Shown piece after piece: positions 7,104 through 16,224 of a stretch of DNA of 64,000 nucleotides. Positions within the stretch are counted from its first letter, which is position 1. Each line of letters begins with the position of its first letter. Source of the stretch: an uncultured Allosphingosinicella sp. Lineage in GTDB: Bacteria; Pseudomonadota; Alphaproteobacteria; Sphingomonadales; Sphingomonadaceae. Location of the stretch: contig CAKTCN010000008.1 in NCBI GenBank assembly GCA_934539295.1, positions 1-64,000 of the forward strand, given 5' to 3'. Under the pieces are notes generated by a model that saw only the letters and a program-made list of their open reading frames with translations, was not told where the DNA came from and made no database searches. Both the position numbers and the translations under genes were made by a program.

Positions 7104-8576
7104 GTGACCGGACCCGACCCGACGCCTTTTCCGCTCGACCACCTCACGCTGAAAGGCGAGGGGGCGGCACCCGCCTTGCTCACCCGCGAAGGGCTGCTCG
7201 ACTATGCGGGGCTGGAACAGACGGTCGGCCGTCTCGCCGCATCGCTCCAAGGGCGCCTCGCACCCGGCGACCGAATGGCAAGCTGGCTGCCCAAGAGCCG
7301 CATGACCAGCTTGCTCCCGCTCGCCGCCGCCCGCGCGGGCCTCATCCACGTCCCCATCAACCCGGTCCTGAAGCGCGCCCAGGCCGCCCACATCCTCGCC
7401 GACAGCGGCGCGCGCCTGCTCGTCACCGGCGAGGCGCGTGTCGCCACGCTGAGCGCGGGCGACCTGCCCGGCGACTGCCCGGTCGTGACGGAAGGCGAGG
7501 GGGCGGACATGCTGGCCGGCACGGACGCGCTCCCGCCTTCGTCCGCCGCCCCGGACGATCTCGCCGCCTTGCTCTACACGTCGGGCTCGACCGGCCGCCC
7601 CAAGGGCGTGATGCTGAGCCACGCCAACCTCTGGCTCGGCGCCATTTCGGTCGCGCATTATCTCTGCCTCGCACCGCAGGATCGCGTGCTCGGCGTGCTG
7701 CCGCTCAGCTTCGACTATGGCCAGAACCAGCTCCTGTCCGCCTGGGCGGCAGGCGCGTCGGTGATGCCCATCGACTATCTCGCCGCCCGCGACGTCATCC
7801 GCGCGGTCGAGCGCAACGGCATCACCACGCTGGCCGGCGTGCCGCCCTTGTGGGTGCAACTGATCGAGGCGCAATGGCCGGCCGAGGCCGCGCTCAGCCT
7901 GCGCCGTCTTACCAACAGCGGCGGCAAGCTTTCGCCCTCGATCGTGCGCCGCATGCGCGAGCTTTTCCCGGCGGCCGAGATCCACCTAATGTACGGCCTT
8001 ACCGAAGCCTTTCGCTCGACCAGCCTCGATCCCGCTCTCGTCGATACCCACCCGGACTCGATGGGCACAGCCATCCCCTTCGCCGACGTCAGCGTCCGAA
8101 ACCCCGACGGCTCGGAAGCGGAGGAGGGCGAACTCGTCCATGCCGGCCCGCTCGTGGCGCAAGGCTATTGGAACGACCCCGAACGCACCGCTGCCCGCTT
8201 CCGCGACGGCGAGGTCTGGTCCGGCGACACCGTCCGCCGCGACGCCGACGGCCTCCTCCATTTCGTTACCCGCGCCGATGCGATGATCAAAACCAGCGGC
8301 AACCGCGTCAGCCCCACGGAGGTCGAGGAAACTGCCATCGCCAGCGGTGTCGCGGCCGAGGCCGTTGCGCTCGGCTACCCCGACACGCGCCTCGGCGAAG
8401 CGATCGCCCTGATCGTGCGCGGCCAGCGGGATCGCGAGGCCAAGCTGACAGCCTATCTCAAGCGCGAACTGCCCAGCTTCATGCAACCTTCGGCCATCCT
8501 GTGGCGCGACGATCTGCCCAGGAACCCCAACGGCAAGATCGACCGCGAGGCGCTCAAGGCGGAGCTGATGGGATGA
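7104..8576 (+). CDS. Acyl-CoA/acyl-ACP ligase (AMP-forming), exosortase-A-associated type
   Basis: A 490-residue ANL-superfamily adenylating enzyme. The nucleotide loop LLYTSGSTGRPKGVMLSH is at about 157-173, the A5-type motif MYGLTEAFRSTS lies in the middle, WSGDTVRRDADG is the A7/A8 region, and the C-terminal catalytic lysine is in NPNGKIDRE (Lys about 478). Such enzymes form an acyl-adenylate and transfer it to CoA or a carrier-protein thiol; the divergent ACP is the likely acceptor. The start is GTG 7104, and the gene overlaps the decarboxylase start by ATGA (8573-8576), so the two are translationally coupled. The substrate is unknown. Confidence 0.88.
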   Translation: MTGPDPTPFPLDHLTLKGEGAAPALLTREGLLDYAGLEQTVGRLAASLQGRLAPGDRMASWLPKSRMTSLLPLAAARAGLIHVPINPVLKRAQAAHILADSGARLLVTGEARVATLSAGDLPGDCPVVTEGEGADMLAGTDALPPSSAAPDDLAALLYTSGSTGRPKGVMLSHANLWLGAISVAHYLCLAPQDRVLGVLPLSFDYGQNQLLSAWAAGASVMPIDYLAARDVIRAVERNGITTLAGVPPLWVQLIEAQWPAEAALSLRRLTNSGGKLSPSIVRRMRELFPAAEIHLMYGLTEAFRSTSLDPALVDTHPDSMGTAIPFADVSVRNPDGSEAEEGELVHAGPLVAQGYWNDPERTAARFRDGEVWSGDTVRRDADGLLHFVTRADAMIKTSGNRVSPTEVEETAIASGVAAEAVALGYPDTRLGEAIALIVRGQRDREAKLTAYLKRELPSFMQPSAILWRDDLPRNPNGKIDREALKAELMG

Positions 8577-9814
8577 GCAAGCCGATGGGCGCCATCCCCG
8601 CCGGCTTCCAGTCGCAGGGCGGCCGCCTGCTGATCGGCGGGCGCGATGCCGAGGCACTTGCGGCCGAGGCAGGCGACACGCCGCTCTTCGTCTATGACGC
8701 CGCCTTGGTCGAGGCGAAGGTCGCGCGCTTCCGCTCCGCCTTTCCCGACATCCACCTTCATTATGCCATCAAGGCAAATAGTTATGTACCATTGCTGAGG
8801 CATGTTGCCAGCCTGGTGGACGGCCTCGACGTAGCCTCCGCCGGCGAGGTCGACATGGCGCTCGCGGCGGGCACCGACGCCGGCCACATCTCTTTCGCAG
8901 GCCCAGGCAAGCGCGACGACGAACTCGAGGCCGCGCTGCGCTCGGGCGTCACCATCAACCTCGAATCCGAAGGCGAGGCCGAACGCGCGCTCGCCATTGC
9001 CGCGCGCCTGTCGCTCCGCTCGCGCCTCGCCATCCGCGTCAATCCCGACTTCGAGATCAAGGGGTCGAGCATGCGCATGGGCGGCGGCGCACGCCCCTTC
9101 GGCATCGATGCCGACCGCGCCGCGCCGCTCGCCCGCCGCCTGATCGCAGCGGGCGCGGACTGGCGCGGCCTCCACATTTTCGCCGGTTCCCAGGCACTTG
9201 CGGCCGATTCCTTGATCGAGGCGCAAGCCGCCACCCTCGCGCTCGCCGCCACCCTCGCGCACGACATCGGCGCCGCGCCGCCGCTGCTCAACATGGGCGG
9301 CGGCTTCGGCATACCCTATTTCGCGGGCGAGCAGCCGCTCGACGTCGAAGCGGTCGGCTTGGCCCTCACAGCGGCGCTGCCTGCACGAGACCCGATCCTC
9401 AAGGGCACGCGCTTCGCGATCGAACTCGGCCGCTGGCTGGTGGGGGAGGCGGGCGTCTACCTGACCCGCATCGTCGACCGGAAGGTCAGCCACGGCAAGA
9501 CCTTCCTGATCACCGACGGCGGCATGCACCACCAACTCGCCGCCTCGGGCAATTTCGGCCAGGTGATCCGCCGCAACTACCCGGTCGCGCTTCCCGCCCG
9601 CTTCGACGCCGCGCCCGAGGAGGAGGTCAGCATCGTCGGCTGCCTCTGCACCCCGCTCGACCGCCTTGCCGACGATGTCCTGCTGCCCCGTGCCGAGATC
9701 GGCGATCTCGTCGCTGTCTTCCTGTCAGGCGCCTACGGCCTCTCCGCCAGCCCGCAAGCCTTTCTGGGTCACCCGCCCGCGCGCGAAATCCTCCTCCTCC
9801 CGCGCTCAGGGTGA
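8573..9814 (+). CDS. PLP-dependent decarboxylase, exosortase-A-associated (fold III, LysA-like)
   Basis: A 413-residue member of the diaminopimelate/ornithine decarboxylase fold. The PLP lysine is in [10 protein letters not shown] (Lys 67), the glycine-rich phosphate loop is [10 protein letters not shown], the barrel motif is [11 protein letters not shown], and the C-terminal catalytic cysteine is probably in VGCLCTPLD. It is not a standard LysA; it matches the decarboxylases found with an ACP and AMP-ligase in exosortase A loci. By analogy with butirosin BtrK, which decarboxylates an ACP-bound glutamate, it may act on a carrier-bound amino acid. It overlaps the ligase by 4 bp and the convergent truA by 9 bp. 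Confidence 0.88.
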   Translation: MSKPMGAIPAGFQSQGGRLLIGGRDAEALAAEAGDTPLFVYDAALVEAKVARFRSAFPDIHLHYAIKANSYVPLLRHVASLVDGLDVASAGEVDMALAAGTDAGHISFAGPGKRDDELEAALRSGVTINLESEGEAERALAIAARLSLRSRLAIRVNPDFEIKGSSMRMGGGARPFGIDADRAAPLARRLIAAGADWRGLHIFAGSQALAADSLIEAQAATLALAATLAHDIGAAPPLLNMGGGFGIPYFAGEQPLDVEAVGLALTAALPARDPILKGTRFAIELGRWLVGEAGVYLTRIVDRKVSHGKTFLITDGGMHHQLAASGNFGQVIRRNYPVALPARFDAAPEEEVSIVGCLCTPLDRLADDVLLPRAEIGDLVAVFLSGAYGLSASPQAFLGHPPAREILLLPRSG

Positions 9815-10573
9815 GCGCTGAAGGACAGGCGCCTCCTCATAGACCGCCTCGACGAAATACAGCCCGTCTGGCGGCGCGTTGAATCCGAGGGCGGCCCGAT
9901 CCTTCGCCTCCAGCGCGGCCTTCAGATCCCCCGCATTCCACTTGCCGCGCCCGACCAGTTCCAGGCACCCGACCATCGATCGCACCTGGTGGTGCAGGAA
10001 CGATCTTGCCGCGACCTCCACCTCGATCACGTCGCCCAATCGCCGCACGATCATCCGGTCGATCGACTTGACCGGGCTCTCCGCCTGGCAATGCGCAGAT
10101 CGGAACGTTGTGAAATCATGTTTGCCAACAAGCAGTTGCGCGGCCTTGTTCATATCGTCCGCATAGAGGACGAACGGCACCCGCCACGCCCGCCCGGCCT
10201 CCAGCGCCAATGGCGCCCTCCGATTGACGATGCGATAGATGTAGCGCCGCCCAAGGCAGCTGAACCGCGCATGGAAATCGTCGTCCACCTCGGCCGCGTT
10301 CAGCACCGCTACCGGCTGCGGCCGCAGCTTGGCGTTGATGCCCTCCATCAGCCGGTGCGCGCTGATCGCCCGCGCCACGTCCACATGTGCCGTCATCGCC
10401 AGCGCATGCACGCCGGCATCGGTCCGCCCTGCGGCATGCAGCGTCACCGCCTCGCCGGTGATCGCCCCCACAGCCTCTTCGATCGCCTGCTGCACCGACG
10501 GCCCATGCGCTTGCCGCTGCCAGCCCATGAACGGCCGCCCGTCATATTCGACCGTAAGGCGGAAGCGCGTCAC
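9806..10573 (-). CDS. truA: tRNA pseudouridine(38-40) synthase TruA
   Basis: A 255-residue protein with the N terminus [17 protein letters not shown], the catalytic aspartate in [11 protein letters not shown] (Asp 52), RRYIYRI and the C-terminal [13 protein letters not shown]. It converts uridines 38-40 in tRNA anticodon arms to pseudouridine. It sits directly downstream of fmt with a 4-bp overlap (10570-10573), so the two are co-translated. Its 3' end overlaps the convergent decarboxylase gene. Confidence 0.97.
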   Translation of the reverse strand: MTRFRLTVEYDGRPFMGWQRQAHGPSVQQAIEEAVGAITGEAVTLHAAGRTDAGVHALAMTAHVDVARAISAHRLMEGINAKLRPQPVAVLNAAEVDDDFHARFSCLGRRYIYRIVNRRAPLALEAGRAWRVPFVLYADDMNKAAQLLVGKHDFTTFRSAHCQAESPVKSIDRMIVRRLGDVIEVEVAARSFLHHQVRSMVGCLELVGRGKWNAGDLKAALEAKDRAALGFNAPPDGLYFVEAVYEEAPVLQRSP

Positions 10574-11475
10574 GCCAGGATCGTGCCTGCGGAAATGGCA
10601 AAGCCGCGCAGCAGTTCGCCTGCGCTCATCGCCCCGCGTCCCGCCCGCTGCACCAAGGTGGGCACCAGCGCCCCCGACCCACAGGCGATCGTCAGCCGAG
10701 CGTCCAGCACCGTGCCGGTCACCCCCTCGGCGTCCACCACCTCGGCCGCCAGCACCTTCACCCGCTCGCCGCCATGTTCGAAGAATGCCCCCGGCGCCGG
10801 ATTGAACGCCCGCACCTGCCGCTCGACTTCCGCCGCAGTGCGCCCGAAGTCGAGCCGCGCCTCGCCCTTCTCGAGCTTGGCCGCATAGGTGACCCCGTCC
10901 TCGGGCTGCGACACGGGTTCGATCTCACCCATCCGTGCCAGCACCTCGACCATCATCGCACCGCCCATCGCCGCCAGTTCGTCGGTCAGCGCACCTGCCG
11001 TCTTGCCGTCCACCCCCGTCTCGCCGCGCAAGTAGACCGGCCCTGTATCGAGTCCTTTCTCCATCCCCATGATGCAAACGCCGGTCCTCTCGTCGCCCGC
11101 CAGGATCGCCCGGTGGATCGGCGCCGCCCCCCGCCAGCGCGGCAGCAACGAGGCATGGACGTTGAGGCAGCCATGACGCGGCGCCTCCAACACCGGCACC
11201 GGCAGGATCAGCCCATAAGCCGCCACCACCGCCACATCGACGCCCAGCGCCGCGAACCCCGCCTGCTCGTCGGCATCGCGCAAGGTGAGGGGCGTGCGCA
11301 CCGAGATCCCCGCCGCCTCCGCCGCCGCATGGATCGGGGAGGGCCGCAGCGCCTTGCCCCGCCCGGCAGGCCGCGGCGGCTGGCTATAGACGCACGCCAC
11401 CTCATGCCCTGCCTCGATCAGGGCATGGAGCGTCGGCACGGCGAAATCGGGTGTTCCCATGAAGGCGATGCGCAT
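10570..11475 (-). CDS. fmt: Methionyl-tRNA formyltransferase
   Basis: A 301-residue enzyme that formylates initiator Met-tRNA using 10-formyl-tetrahydrofolate. It shows the N terminus [16 protein letters not shown], the signature [20 protein letters not shown] carrying the catalytic Asn and His, a later GLDTGPVY, and a C-terminal OB-type domain with [10 protein letters not shown]. It is the first gene of fmt-truA. Peptide deformylase (def), which removes the formyl group, is encoded nearby in the opposite direction (12267). Confidence 0.97.
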   Translation of the reverse strand: MRIAFMGTPDFAVPTLHALIEAGHEVACVYSQPPRPAGRGKALRPSPIHAAAEAAGISVRTPLTLRDADEQAGFAALGVDVAVVAAYGLILPVPVLEAPRHGCLNVHASLLPRWRGAAPIHRAILAGDERTGVCIMGMEKGLDTGPVYLRGETGVDGKTAGALTDELAAMGGAMMVEVLARMGEIEPVSQPEDGVTYAAKLEKGEARLDFGRTAAEVERQVRAFNPAPGAFFEHGGERVKVLAAEVVDAEGVTGTVLDARLTIACGSGALVPTLVQRAGRGAMSAGELLRGFAISAGTILA

Positions 11476-11515
11476 GGCCGCTGCTTAACGGGCAAGGTCG
11501 CATTCGTCACCACTC

Positions 11516-11599
11516 CGTCATTGCGAGGAGCGTAGCGACGCGGCAATCCAGCGGGCCTCGGAAGCCACACTGGATTGCTTCGCGCTGCTCGCACTGACG
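11516..11599. repeat. REP-like inverted repeat, family A copy 1
   Basis: An imperfect palindrome of about 84 bp between fmt and recR, running from CGTCATTGCGAGGAGCG to its near inverse ending CTGACG, with inner arms GGCAATCCAG and CTGGATTGC. A second copy lies at 35882-35964. This is a typical dispersed intergenic repeat of the REP/BIME kind. Confidence 0.8.
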
Positions 11600-11638
11600 T
11601 ATTTGCGCGAGCAACGAAGTATAACTATCTCCGCCATC

Positions 11639-12235
11639 ATGGCTTCCCCCGAAATCGACGCGCTGACCTTGGCCCTGTCGCGGCTCCCCGGCCTCGGCCC
11701 GCGCTCGGCCCGCCGCGCCGTCCTCCACCTGATGAAGAAGCGCGAGACCGCCATGACGCCGTTGCTGCGCGCGCTGGAGGCAGTCAACGAACGCCTGTCG
11801 GTGTGTGGCACCTGCGGCAATGTCGACACGACTGACCCCTGCGGCATCTGCGCCGACCCGCGCCGCGACGCGCGCATGCTGTGCGTGGTGGAGGAAGTAT
11901 CGGACCTGTGGGCGCTCGATCGCTCCCGCCTCTTTCCCGGCCGTTTCCATATACTTGGCGGCCGTCTTTCCGCACTCGATGGAATAAGGCCCGAAGATCT
12001 CACCATCGGCCGCTTGGTCGCGCGCGTCGCCGCCGGCGGCATCGACGAGGTCGTCCTCGCCATGAACGCGACGCTGGAGGGCCAGACCACCGCCCACTAC
12101 CTGGCCGAGCGCCTCGAAACCTATCCCGTTCGCCTGACCCAGCTCGCCCACGGCCTGCCGGTCGGCGGCGAGCTCGACTATCTGGACGAAGGCACGCTCG
12201 CCCAGGCGCTGCGGGCGCGGCGCCCCGTAGCTTGA
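11639..12235 (+). CDS. recR: Recombination mediator RecR
   Basis: A 198-residue protein with the helix-hairpin-helix N-terminal region ([19 protein letters not shown]), a C4 zinc finger ([16 protein letters not shown]) and a Toprim domain starting [14 protein letters not shown]. RecR helps load RecA on gapped DNA together with RecF and RecO. The ATG at 11639 gives the usual family length; a 12-residue upstream extension reaches into the repeat element and is unlikely. It precedes def by 31 bp on the same strand. Confidence 0.96.
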   Translation: MASPEIDALTLALSRLPGLGPRSARRAVLHLMKKRETAMTPLLRALEAVNERLSVCGTCGNVDTTDPCGICADPRRDARMLCVVEEVSDLWALDRSRLFPGRFHILGGRLSALDGIRPEDLTIGRLVARVAAGGIDEVVLAMNATLEGQTTAHYLAERLETYPVRLTQLAHGLPVGGELDYLDEGTLAQALRARRPVA

Positions 12236-12266
12236 CGCGTCCCCCTCACAGGCATAGCTGCCCCTC

Positions 12267-12815
12267 ATGAGCCTGATGCCAATCGTAGAAGTGCCGGACG
12301 CGATCCTGCGCCAGCAGTCCCAGCCGGTCGAGGACGTCAATGACGAACTGCGCGGCCTGATCGCCGACATGTTCGAAACCATGTATGCCGCGCCGGGCAT
12401 CGGCCTTGCCGCCATCCAGGTCGCCGTGCCTCGCCGTCTGCTCGTCATCGACCTGCAGGAACCGGAGAGCGAGGAAGAGGGCGCACCTGTCGTCCGCAAG
12501 CCCCATGTCTTCATCAACCCTGAAATCGTGCACAGCTCGGACGGGTGGAAGAGCTACAATGAAGGCTGCCTGTCCATCCCCGACCAATATGCCGAGGTCG
12601 AGCGCCCTGACATCGTCCGCGCCACCTGGACCGACGAACATGGCAAGCAGCAGGAGGGCGAGTTCGACGGCCTCATGTCCGTCTGCCTCCAGCACGAAAT
12701 GGACCATCTCAACGGCATCCTCTTCATCGACCACCTGTCCCGCCTCAAGCGCGACATGATCGTAAAGAAGGTCCTCAAGGCCCGCCGCGAAAAGGAAAAA
12801 GCAGCGATCCTCTAA
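12267..12815 (+). CDS. def: Peptide deformylase
   Basis: A 182-residue metalloenzyme that removes the N-formyl group from new proteins. All three motifs are present: GIGLAAIQV, EGCLSIP with the metal-binding Cys, and QHEMDHLNG with the two His and the catalytic Glu. A short acidic insert (EPESEEEGA) sits between motifs 1 and 2. The substrate is generated by Fmt, encoded 0.8 kb upstream on the other strand. Confidence 0.97.
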   Translation: MSLMPIVEVPDAILRQQSQPVEDVNDELRGLIADMFETMYAAPGIGLAAIQVAVPRRLLVIDLQEPESEEEGAPVVRKPHVFINPEIVHSSDGWKSYNEGCLSIPDQYAEVERPDIVRATWTDEHGKQQEGEFDGLMSVCLQHEMDHLNGILFIDHLSRLKRDMIVKKVLKARREKEKAAIL

Positions 12816-12848
12816 GAGGCTTCGCGCCAGCTTCCCAACTTCCGGTCA

Positions 12849-12935
12849 CGTCACCCCGGACTTGATCCGGGGTCCAGCTTCTTCTTCTCACCGTTCGCAA
12901 GAAGCGGGATGCCGGGTGAAGTCCGGCATGACGGC
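12849..12935. repeat. REP-like repeat, family B copy 1
   Basis: Begins CGTCACCCC and ends GGCATGACG. It contains the nested hairpin CCCCGGA-CTTGA-TCCGGGG and a degenerate second arm. It lies between def and rmuC. A more degraded relative lies at 27643-27728. Confidence 0.7.
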
Positions 12936-13006
12936 AATGTCGCTTGAGCCCACCCGCCACATAAGCTAGGTTCCCGCTTCGTTCCGTTGTGCGTCGAAGG
13001 AAAGTC

Positions 13007-14449
13007 GTGGATCCGCTCATACTCGTCATCCTGATCGCCGCCCTGCTCGGCGGCATCGCATTCGGCTGGTTCCTCGGCGGCCGCCCCGCGGCGACCCTGC
13101 GCGCCGATCTCCAGAAGGTAGCGAGCGACCTCGACCTCGCCCGCGCCGACCGCGACCAGTGGCGCGACAAGCACGGTTCCGCCGCCCAGGAACTCGCCGG
13201 CGCCCGCTCCATCGTCGCCCGCGTGACCGGCCTCGAGGACGAAGTGCGCCACGAACGCGCCGCCGCCGCCAGCCTCGCCGCCAAGGTCGCCGCCTACGAG
13301 CGCGGCGAGGCAGAGCGCCAGCAGGCGCATGACAAGCAGCTCGCGCAATTGAAGGATATCGAGGCCAAGCTCGAGCACCGTTTCGGCGAACTCGCCGGCA
13401 AGGCGGTCGAGGGCGCACACAGCCTGTTCCTGAAGCATGCCGAGGAGCGGCTCGGCCATGCCGGCAAGCAGAACGAGGAGAAACTGAAGGCGCTGCTCCA
13501 GCCGGTGGAAACCACGCTCAAGCGCTATGACGAGAAGCTCGGCGCCGTCGAGAAGGAGCGGGTCGATTCCTATGCCGGCCTGCGCGAAGCCGTCGAGCAG
13601 GTCCGCGCCGGCCAGTCGCAGGTGCGCGACGAAACCGCCCGGCTCGTCAACGCGCTACGCTCCAGCCCGAAGGCGCGCGGCCGCTGGGGCGAGCAGAGCT
13701 TGCGCAACGTGCTCGAACAGGCGGGCCTTTCGACCTATGCCGATTTCCAGACCGAAGTGTCGGTCAACACCGACGATGGGCGCCTTCGCCCCGACGTGAT
13801 CGTGCGCCTGCCCGGCGGGCGCAAGCTCATCATCGACGCCAAATGCTCACTCAACGCCTTCCTCGATGCGCATGACGAGGTGGACGAGGCGCTGCGCACG
13901 TCACACCTCAAGGCGCACCTGCTCTCGATCCGCACCCATGCGCAGCAATTGGGTGCCAAGAATTACTGGGAGCAGTTCGGCGACGCGGCCGACTATGTCG
14001 TCATGTACATTCCCGGCGAGCATTTCCTCACCGCCGCGCTCGAACAGGATCACACGCTTTGGGAATGGGCGTTCGAGCGCAAGGTGCTGCTCGCCACGCC
14101 CACCAACCTCGTCGCCATCGCCCGCACAGTCGCCAGCGTCTGGCGCCAGGAAAAGCTCGCCACCGAGGCGGCGGAAATCGCCAAGCTCGGCAAGGAACTC
14201 CACGCACGCTTGACCACCATGGGTGCTCATGTCGCGAAACTCGGGAGAAATCTGGAACTTGCGACCGGTGCTTATAATAGCTTCGTAGGAAGCCTGGAGA
14301 GCCAGGTGCTCACCCAGGCCAAGCGTTTCGAGGCGCTGGAAGTGTCGAGCGGCACCAAGGAGATCGAGCCGCTACCCGTGATCGACAGCGTGCCGCGCGC
14401 GCTCACCAAGCTAGTCGGCAACGACGACGAACCTGTCGCTGCCGAATAG
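13007..14449 (+). CDS. rmuC: DNA recombination protein RmuC
   Basis: About 480 residues. A single N-terminal membrane helix (LILVILIAALLGGIAFGWFL) is followed by a long Ala/Glu/Lys-rich coiled coil (about 30-200) and a PD-(D/E)XK nuclease-like core with RGRWGEQSLRNVLEQAGL, RPDVIVRLPGGRKLIIDAKCSL and YVVMYIPGE. RmuC limits inversions and acts in recombination. GTG at 13007 follows GAAGGAAA at ideal spacing; an earlier GTG at 12989 lacks such a site. Confidence 0.94.
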   Translation: MDPLILVILIAALLGGIAFGWFLGGRPAATLRADLQKVASDLDLARADRDQWRDKHGSAAQELAGARSIVARVTGLEDEVRHERAAAASLAAKVAAYERGEAERQQAHDKQLAQLKDIEAKLEHRFGELAGKAVEGAHSLFLKHAEERLGHAGKQNEEKLKALLQPVETTLKRYDEKLGAVEKERVDSYAGLREAVEQVRAGQSQVRDETARLVNALRSSPKARGRWGEQSLRNVLEQAGLSTYADFQTEVSVNTDDGRLRPDVIVRLPGGRKLIIDAKCSLNAFLDAHDEVDEALRTSHLKAHLLSIRTHAQQLGAKNYWEQFGDAADYVVMYIPGEHFLTAALEQDHTLWEWAFERKVLLATPTNLVAIARTVASVWRQEKLATEAAEIAKLGKELHARLTTMGAHVAKLGRNLELATGAYNSFVGSLESQVLTQAKRFEALEVSSGTKEIEPLPVIDSVPRALTKLVGNDDEPVAAE

Positions 14450-14469
14450 CTGTCGTTCAGGACAGCTAT
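14446..14469 (+). terminator. Hairpin overlapping the rmuC stop codon
   Basis: ATAGCTGTC and GACAGCTAT form a 9-bp stem with a 6-base loop that includes the rmuC TAG stop. There is no T-run. The remaining bases up to 14645 lie between convergent genes and show nothing else recognisable. Confidence 0.45.
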
Positions 14470-14645
14470 CGCCTTCAATGGTCGCTCAAGTTGCGCATCG
14501 AAGTCTCATACATTGTTCGGGCCCTTTGAATTGTCGAACCAGCTAACGCCCCTGCACGGGGAGAACGCCAAATTTCCCGTCTTGGCGCGAATCGACTGTG
14601 AATTTCCGGAAACATTTCGTTACAATTTGCGAGGATTCGTTGGGA

Positions 14646-15005
14646 TCATGGCCTGCTGACCGCGCCCCCGCAGCCGCTCAGGCGACGGCCATCGATCAGC
14701 ACCAGCACGGTATCGGCATAGATGGCGTCGCTCATCCCGTCGCTGCATCGGCTGTGGATCACATCCACCGTCAGCCGGCTGGTCTCATAACGGTGTCCGT
14801 TGAACGTGGGGCGCGGGGCAGGGGCGGGAACAGCGATCTTCGCGCCGTCCGCAGGCCCATACGTCATACGACCTGCTTCGATCGTCACTGACCAGAATGG
14901 CTCGGTGCCGAGCGCACGGTAGGTCTCGGTGACAGGTGCCGGCACCGTGATGGAGGCACAGCCGCCGAGCAAAGCCGCCAGCGCGAGAACTTGAAGCCTT
15001 TTCAT
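14646..15005 (-). CDS. COG3650-like lipoprotein
   Basis: A 119-residue precursor with a short lipoprotein signal (MKRLQVLALAALLGGC, Cys 16). The mature part contains YRALGTEPFWSVTIE and CSDGMSDAIYADTV, which are signatures of the COG3650-like family of small periplasmic proteins with a beta-sandwich fold, often neighbours of HslJ/META-like domains. Two cysteines (CSDG and GCGG) could form a disulfide. It is probably anchored to the outer membrane. The function is not known. It lies just upstream of the SpoU methyltransferase on the same strand. Confidence 0.78.
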   Translation of the reverse strand: MKRLQVLALAALLGGCASITVPAPVTETYRALGTEPFWSVTIEAGRMTYGPADGAKIAVPAPAPRPTFNGHRYETSRLTVDVIHSRCSDGMSDAIYADTVLVLIDGRRLSGCGGAVSRP

Positions 15006-15073
15006 TTTCCTACACTCCCGGTGTCTGGGACAAGGTGCGCGGAAGGCTCTTTCTCACCGCTGAACGCTTGGCG

Positions 15074-15871
15074 CTAACCACGCCGCCATTGGTTGATGAC
15101 CTCGTAAGCCATCACCGCGGTCGCCACCGCGGCGTTGAGGCTGTCGGCCTTGCCCATCATCGGGATCTTCACCAGCGTGTCGCATTCCGCTTCATAGTCG
15201 GCGGGCAGGCCCTGCGCCTCGTTGCCGACCAGGATGAAGCTCGGCCTCACATAACGCGGCTGCTGGTAATCCTGGGTGGCGTTGAGACTGGTGCCGATCA
15301 GGTCGCCTTCGCCGCCGCGCCAGGCCAGGAATTCGGCCCATGACGCGGTGCCGATCGTCTGGGTGAACAGGGCGCCCATCGTCGCCCGCACCGCCTCGAC
15401 CGAAAACGGGTCTACGCAATCGTCGACCAGGATCAGCCCGCCCGCGCCCACCGCATCCCCGGTCCGCAATATGGTACCGAGATTGCCAGGATCGCGCAGC
15501 GACTGCGCCACAATCCACAGGTCGGCGCTCGTGCGATCGATCCGCGCCAGGCTCGTGTCGAATTCGGGATAGACGCCGATCACGACGCCCGGATTGTCCT
15601 TGCCTGACAGCTTGGACAGGATGTCGGCATTGGTCTCGATCGCCTCGCCGCCCGCAGCTTCGGTTTTGTCGATCAGCCGGTCGAGCAGATCGTGCCGCGT
15701 ACCCGGCGCGAAGAAGAGGAGGTTGGGCAGGAACCCGGCTTCGCGCGCTTCGGTCAGGATGCGCAGCCCCTCGGCCATGAACAGGCCTTCGCGCCGCCGG
15801 TGCTTCTTGTCGCGCAGGGAACGCACCTGCTTGATCAGCGGGTTGGAAAAGGCGGTGATCTGGCGCGGCAT
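15074..15871 (-). CDS. SpoU/TrmH-family RNA 2'-O-methyltransferase
   Basis: A 265-residue enzyme. An N-terminal substrate-binding domain (NPLIKQVRSLRDKKHRRREGLFMAEG motif split around residues 10-35) is followed by a SPOUT knot domain with SLRDPGNLGTILRTGDAVG (motif 1), FILVGNEAQGLP (motif 2) and IPMMGKADSLNAAVATAVMAYE (motif 3). It transfers methyl groups from SAM to a ribose in rRNA or tRNA. The exact target cannot be told from sequence alone; 23S rRNA is common for this subgroup. Confidence 0.93.
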   Translation of the reverse strand: MPRQITAFSNPLIKQVRSLRDKKHRRREGLFMAEGLRILTEAREAGFLPNLLFFAPGTRHDLLDRLIDKTEAAGGEAIETNADILSKLSGKDNPGVVIGVYPEFDTSLARIDRTSADLWIVAQSLRDPGNLGTILRTGDAVGAGGLILVDDCVDPFSVEAVRATMGALFTQTIGTASWAEFLAWRGGEGDLIGTSLNATQDYQQPRYVRPSFILVGNEAQGLPADYEAECDTLVKIPMMGKADSLNAAVATAVMAYEVINQWRRG

Positions 15872-15877
15872 TCAGTA

Positions 15878-15941
15878 CTCCTGCGAAGGCAGGAGCCCAG
15901 CGGAGCAGGCCGAGGCACCTAGGCTCCTGCCTTCGCAGGAG
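15878..15941. repeat. Nested palindromic repeat (CTCCTGC-GAAG-GCAGGAG)
   Basis: Two perfectly inverted 20-base arms, 15878-15897 and 15922-15941, are separated by 24 bases. Each arm is itself a palindrome with core CTCCTGCGAAGGCAGGAG. The element sits between the HPr and SpoU genes and could end transcription of the HPr-to-ChvI cluster. It is a sphingomonad-style REP element. Confidence 0.85.
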
Positions 15942-15957
15942 CACATCGAAATGAACA

Positions 15958-16224
15958 TCATTCTTCCCCGAACTTGGCCTCGACCAGTTCGGCCAGCGCC
16001 GCCACCGCTTCATCGGCGCCGTCGCCCTCGGCGCTGATGGTGATGCGGTCGCCCTTTGCCGCGCCCAGCATCATCAGGCCCATGATGGACGTGCCGCACA
16101 CCCTCGATCCGTCCTTCTCCACTTCGACCTGCGCGCTTTGGGACGAGGCGAGGGTCACGAACTTGGCGCTAGCGCGGGCGTGAAGGCCGCGCTTGTTGAG
16201 GACATCGACGGTGCGTTCCGGCAT
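15958..16224 (-). CDS. HPr family phosphocarrier protein
   Basis: An 88-residue HPr. His15 in KRGLHARASAKF is the site phosphorylated by enzyme I, and Ser46 in GTSIMGLMML is at the HPr-kinase site. Because no sugar permease is present and the neighbours are HprK, RapZ and EIIA, this is the regulatory (nitrogen/carbon-status) PTS rather than a transport system. Its ATG shares one base with the EIIA stop, giving tight coupling. Enzyme I is not in this window. Confidence 0.95.
   Translation of the reverse strand: MPERTVDVLNKRGLHARASAKFVTLASSQSAQVEVEKDGSRVCGTSIMGLMMLGAAKGDRITISAEGDGADEAVAALAELVEAKFGEE

Noticed and set aside
14450..14645. Possible small gene or RNA between rmuC and the COG3650-like lipoprotein
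   Set aside because: Only a hairpin at the rmuC stop is seen; no open frame with a ribosome site and no recognisable RNA structure beyond it.
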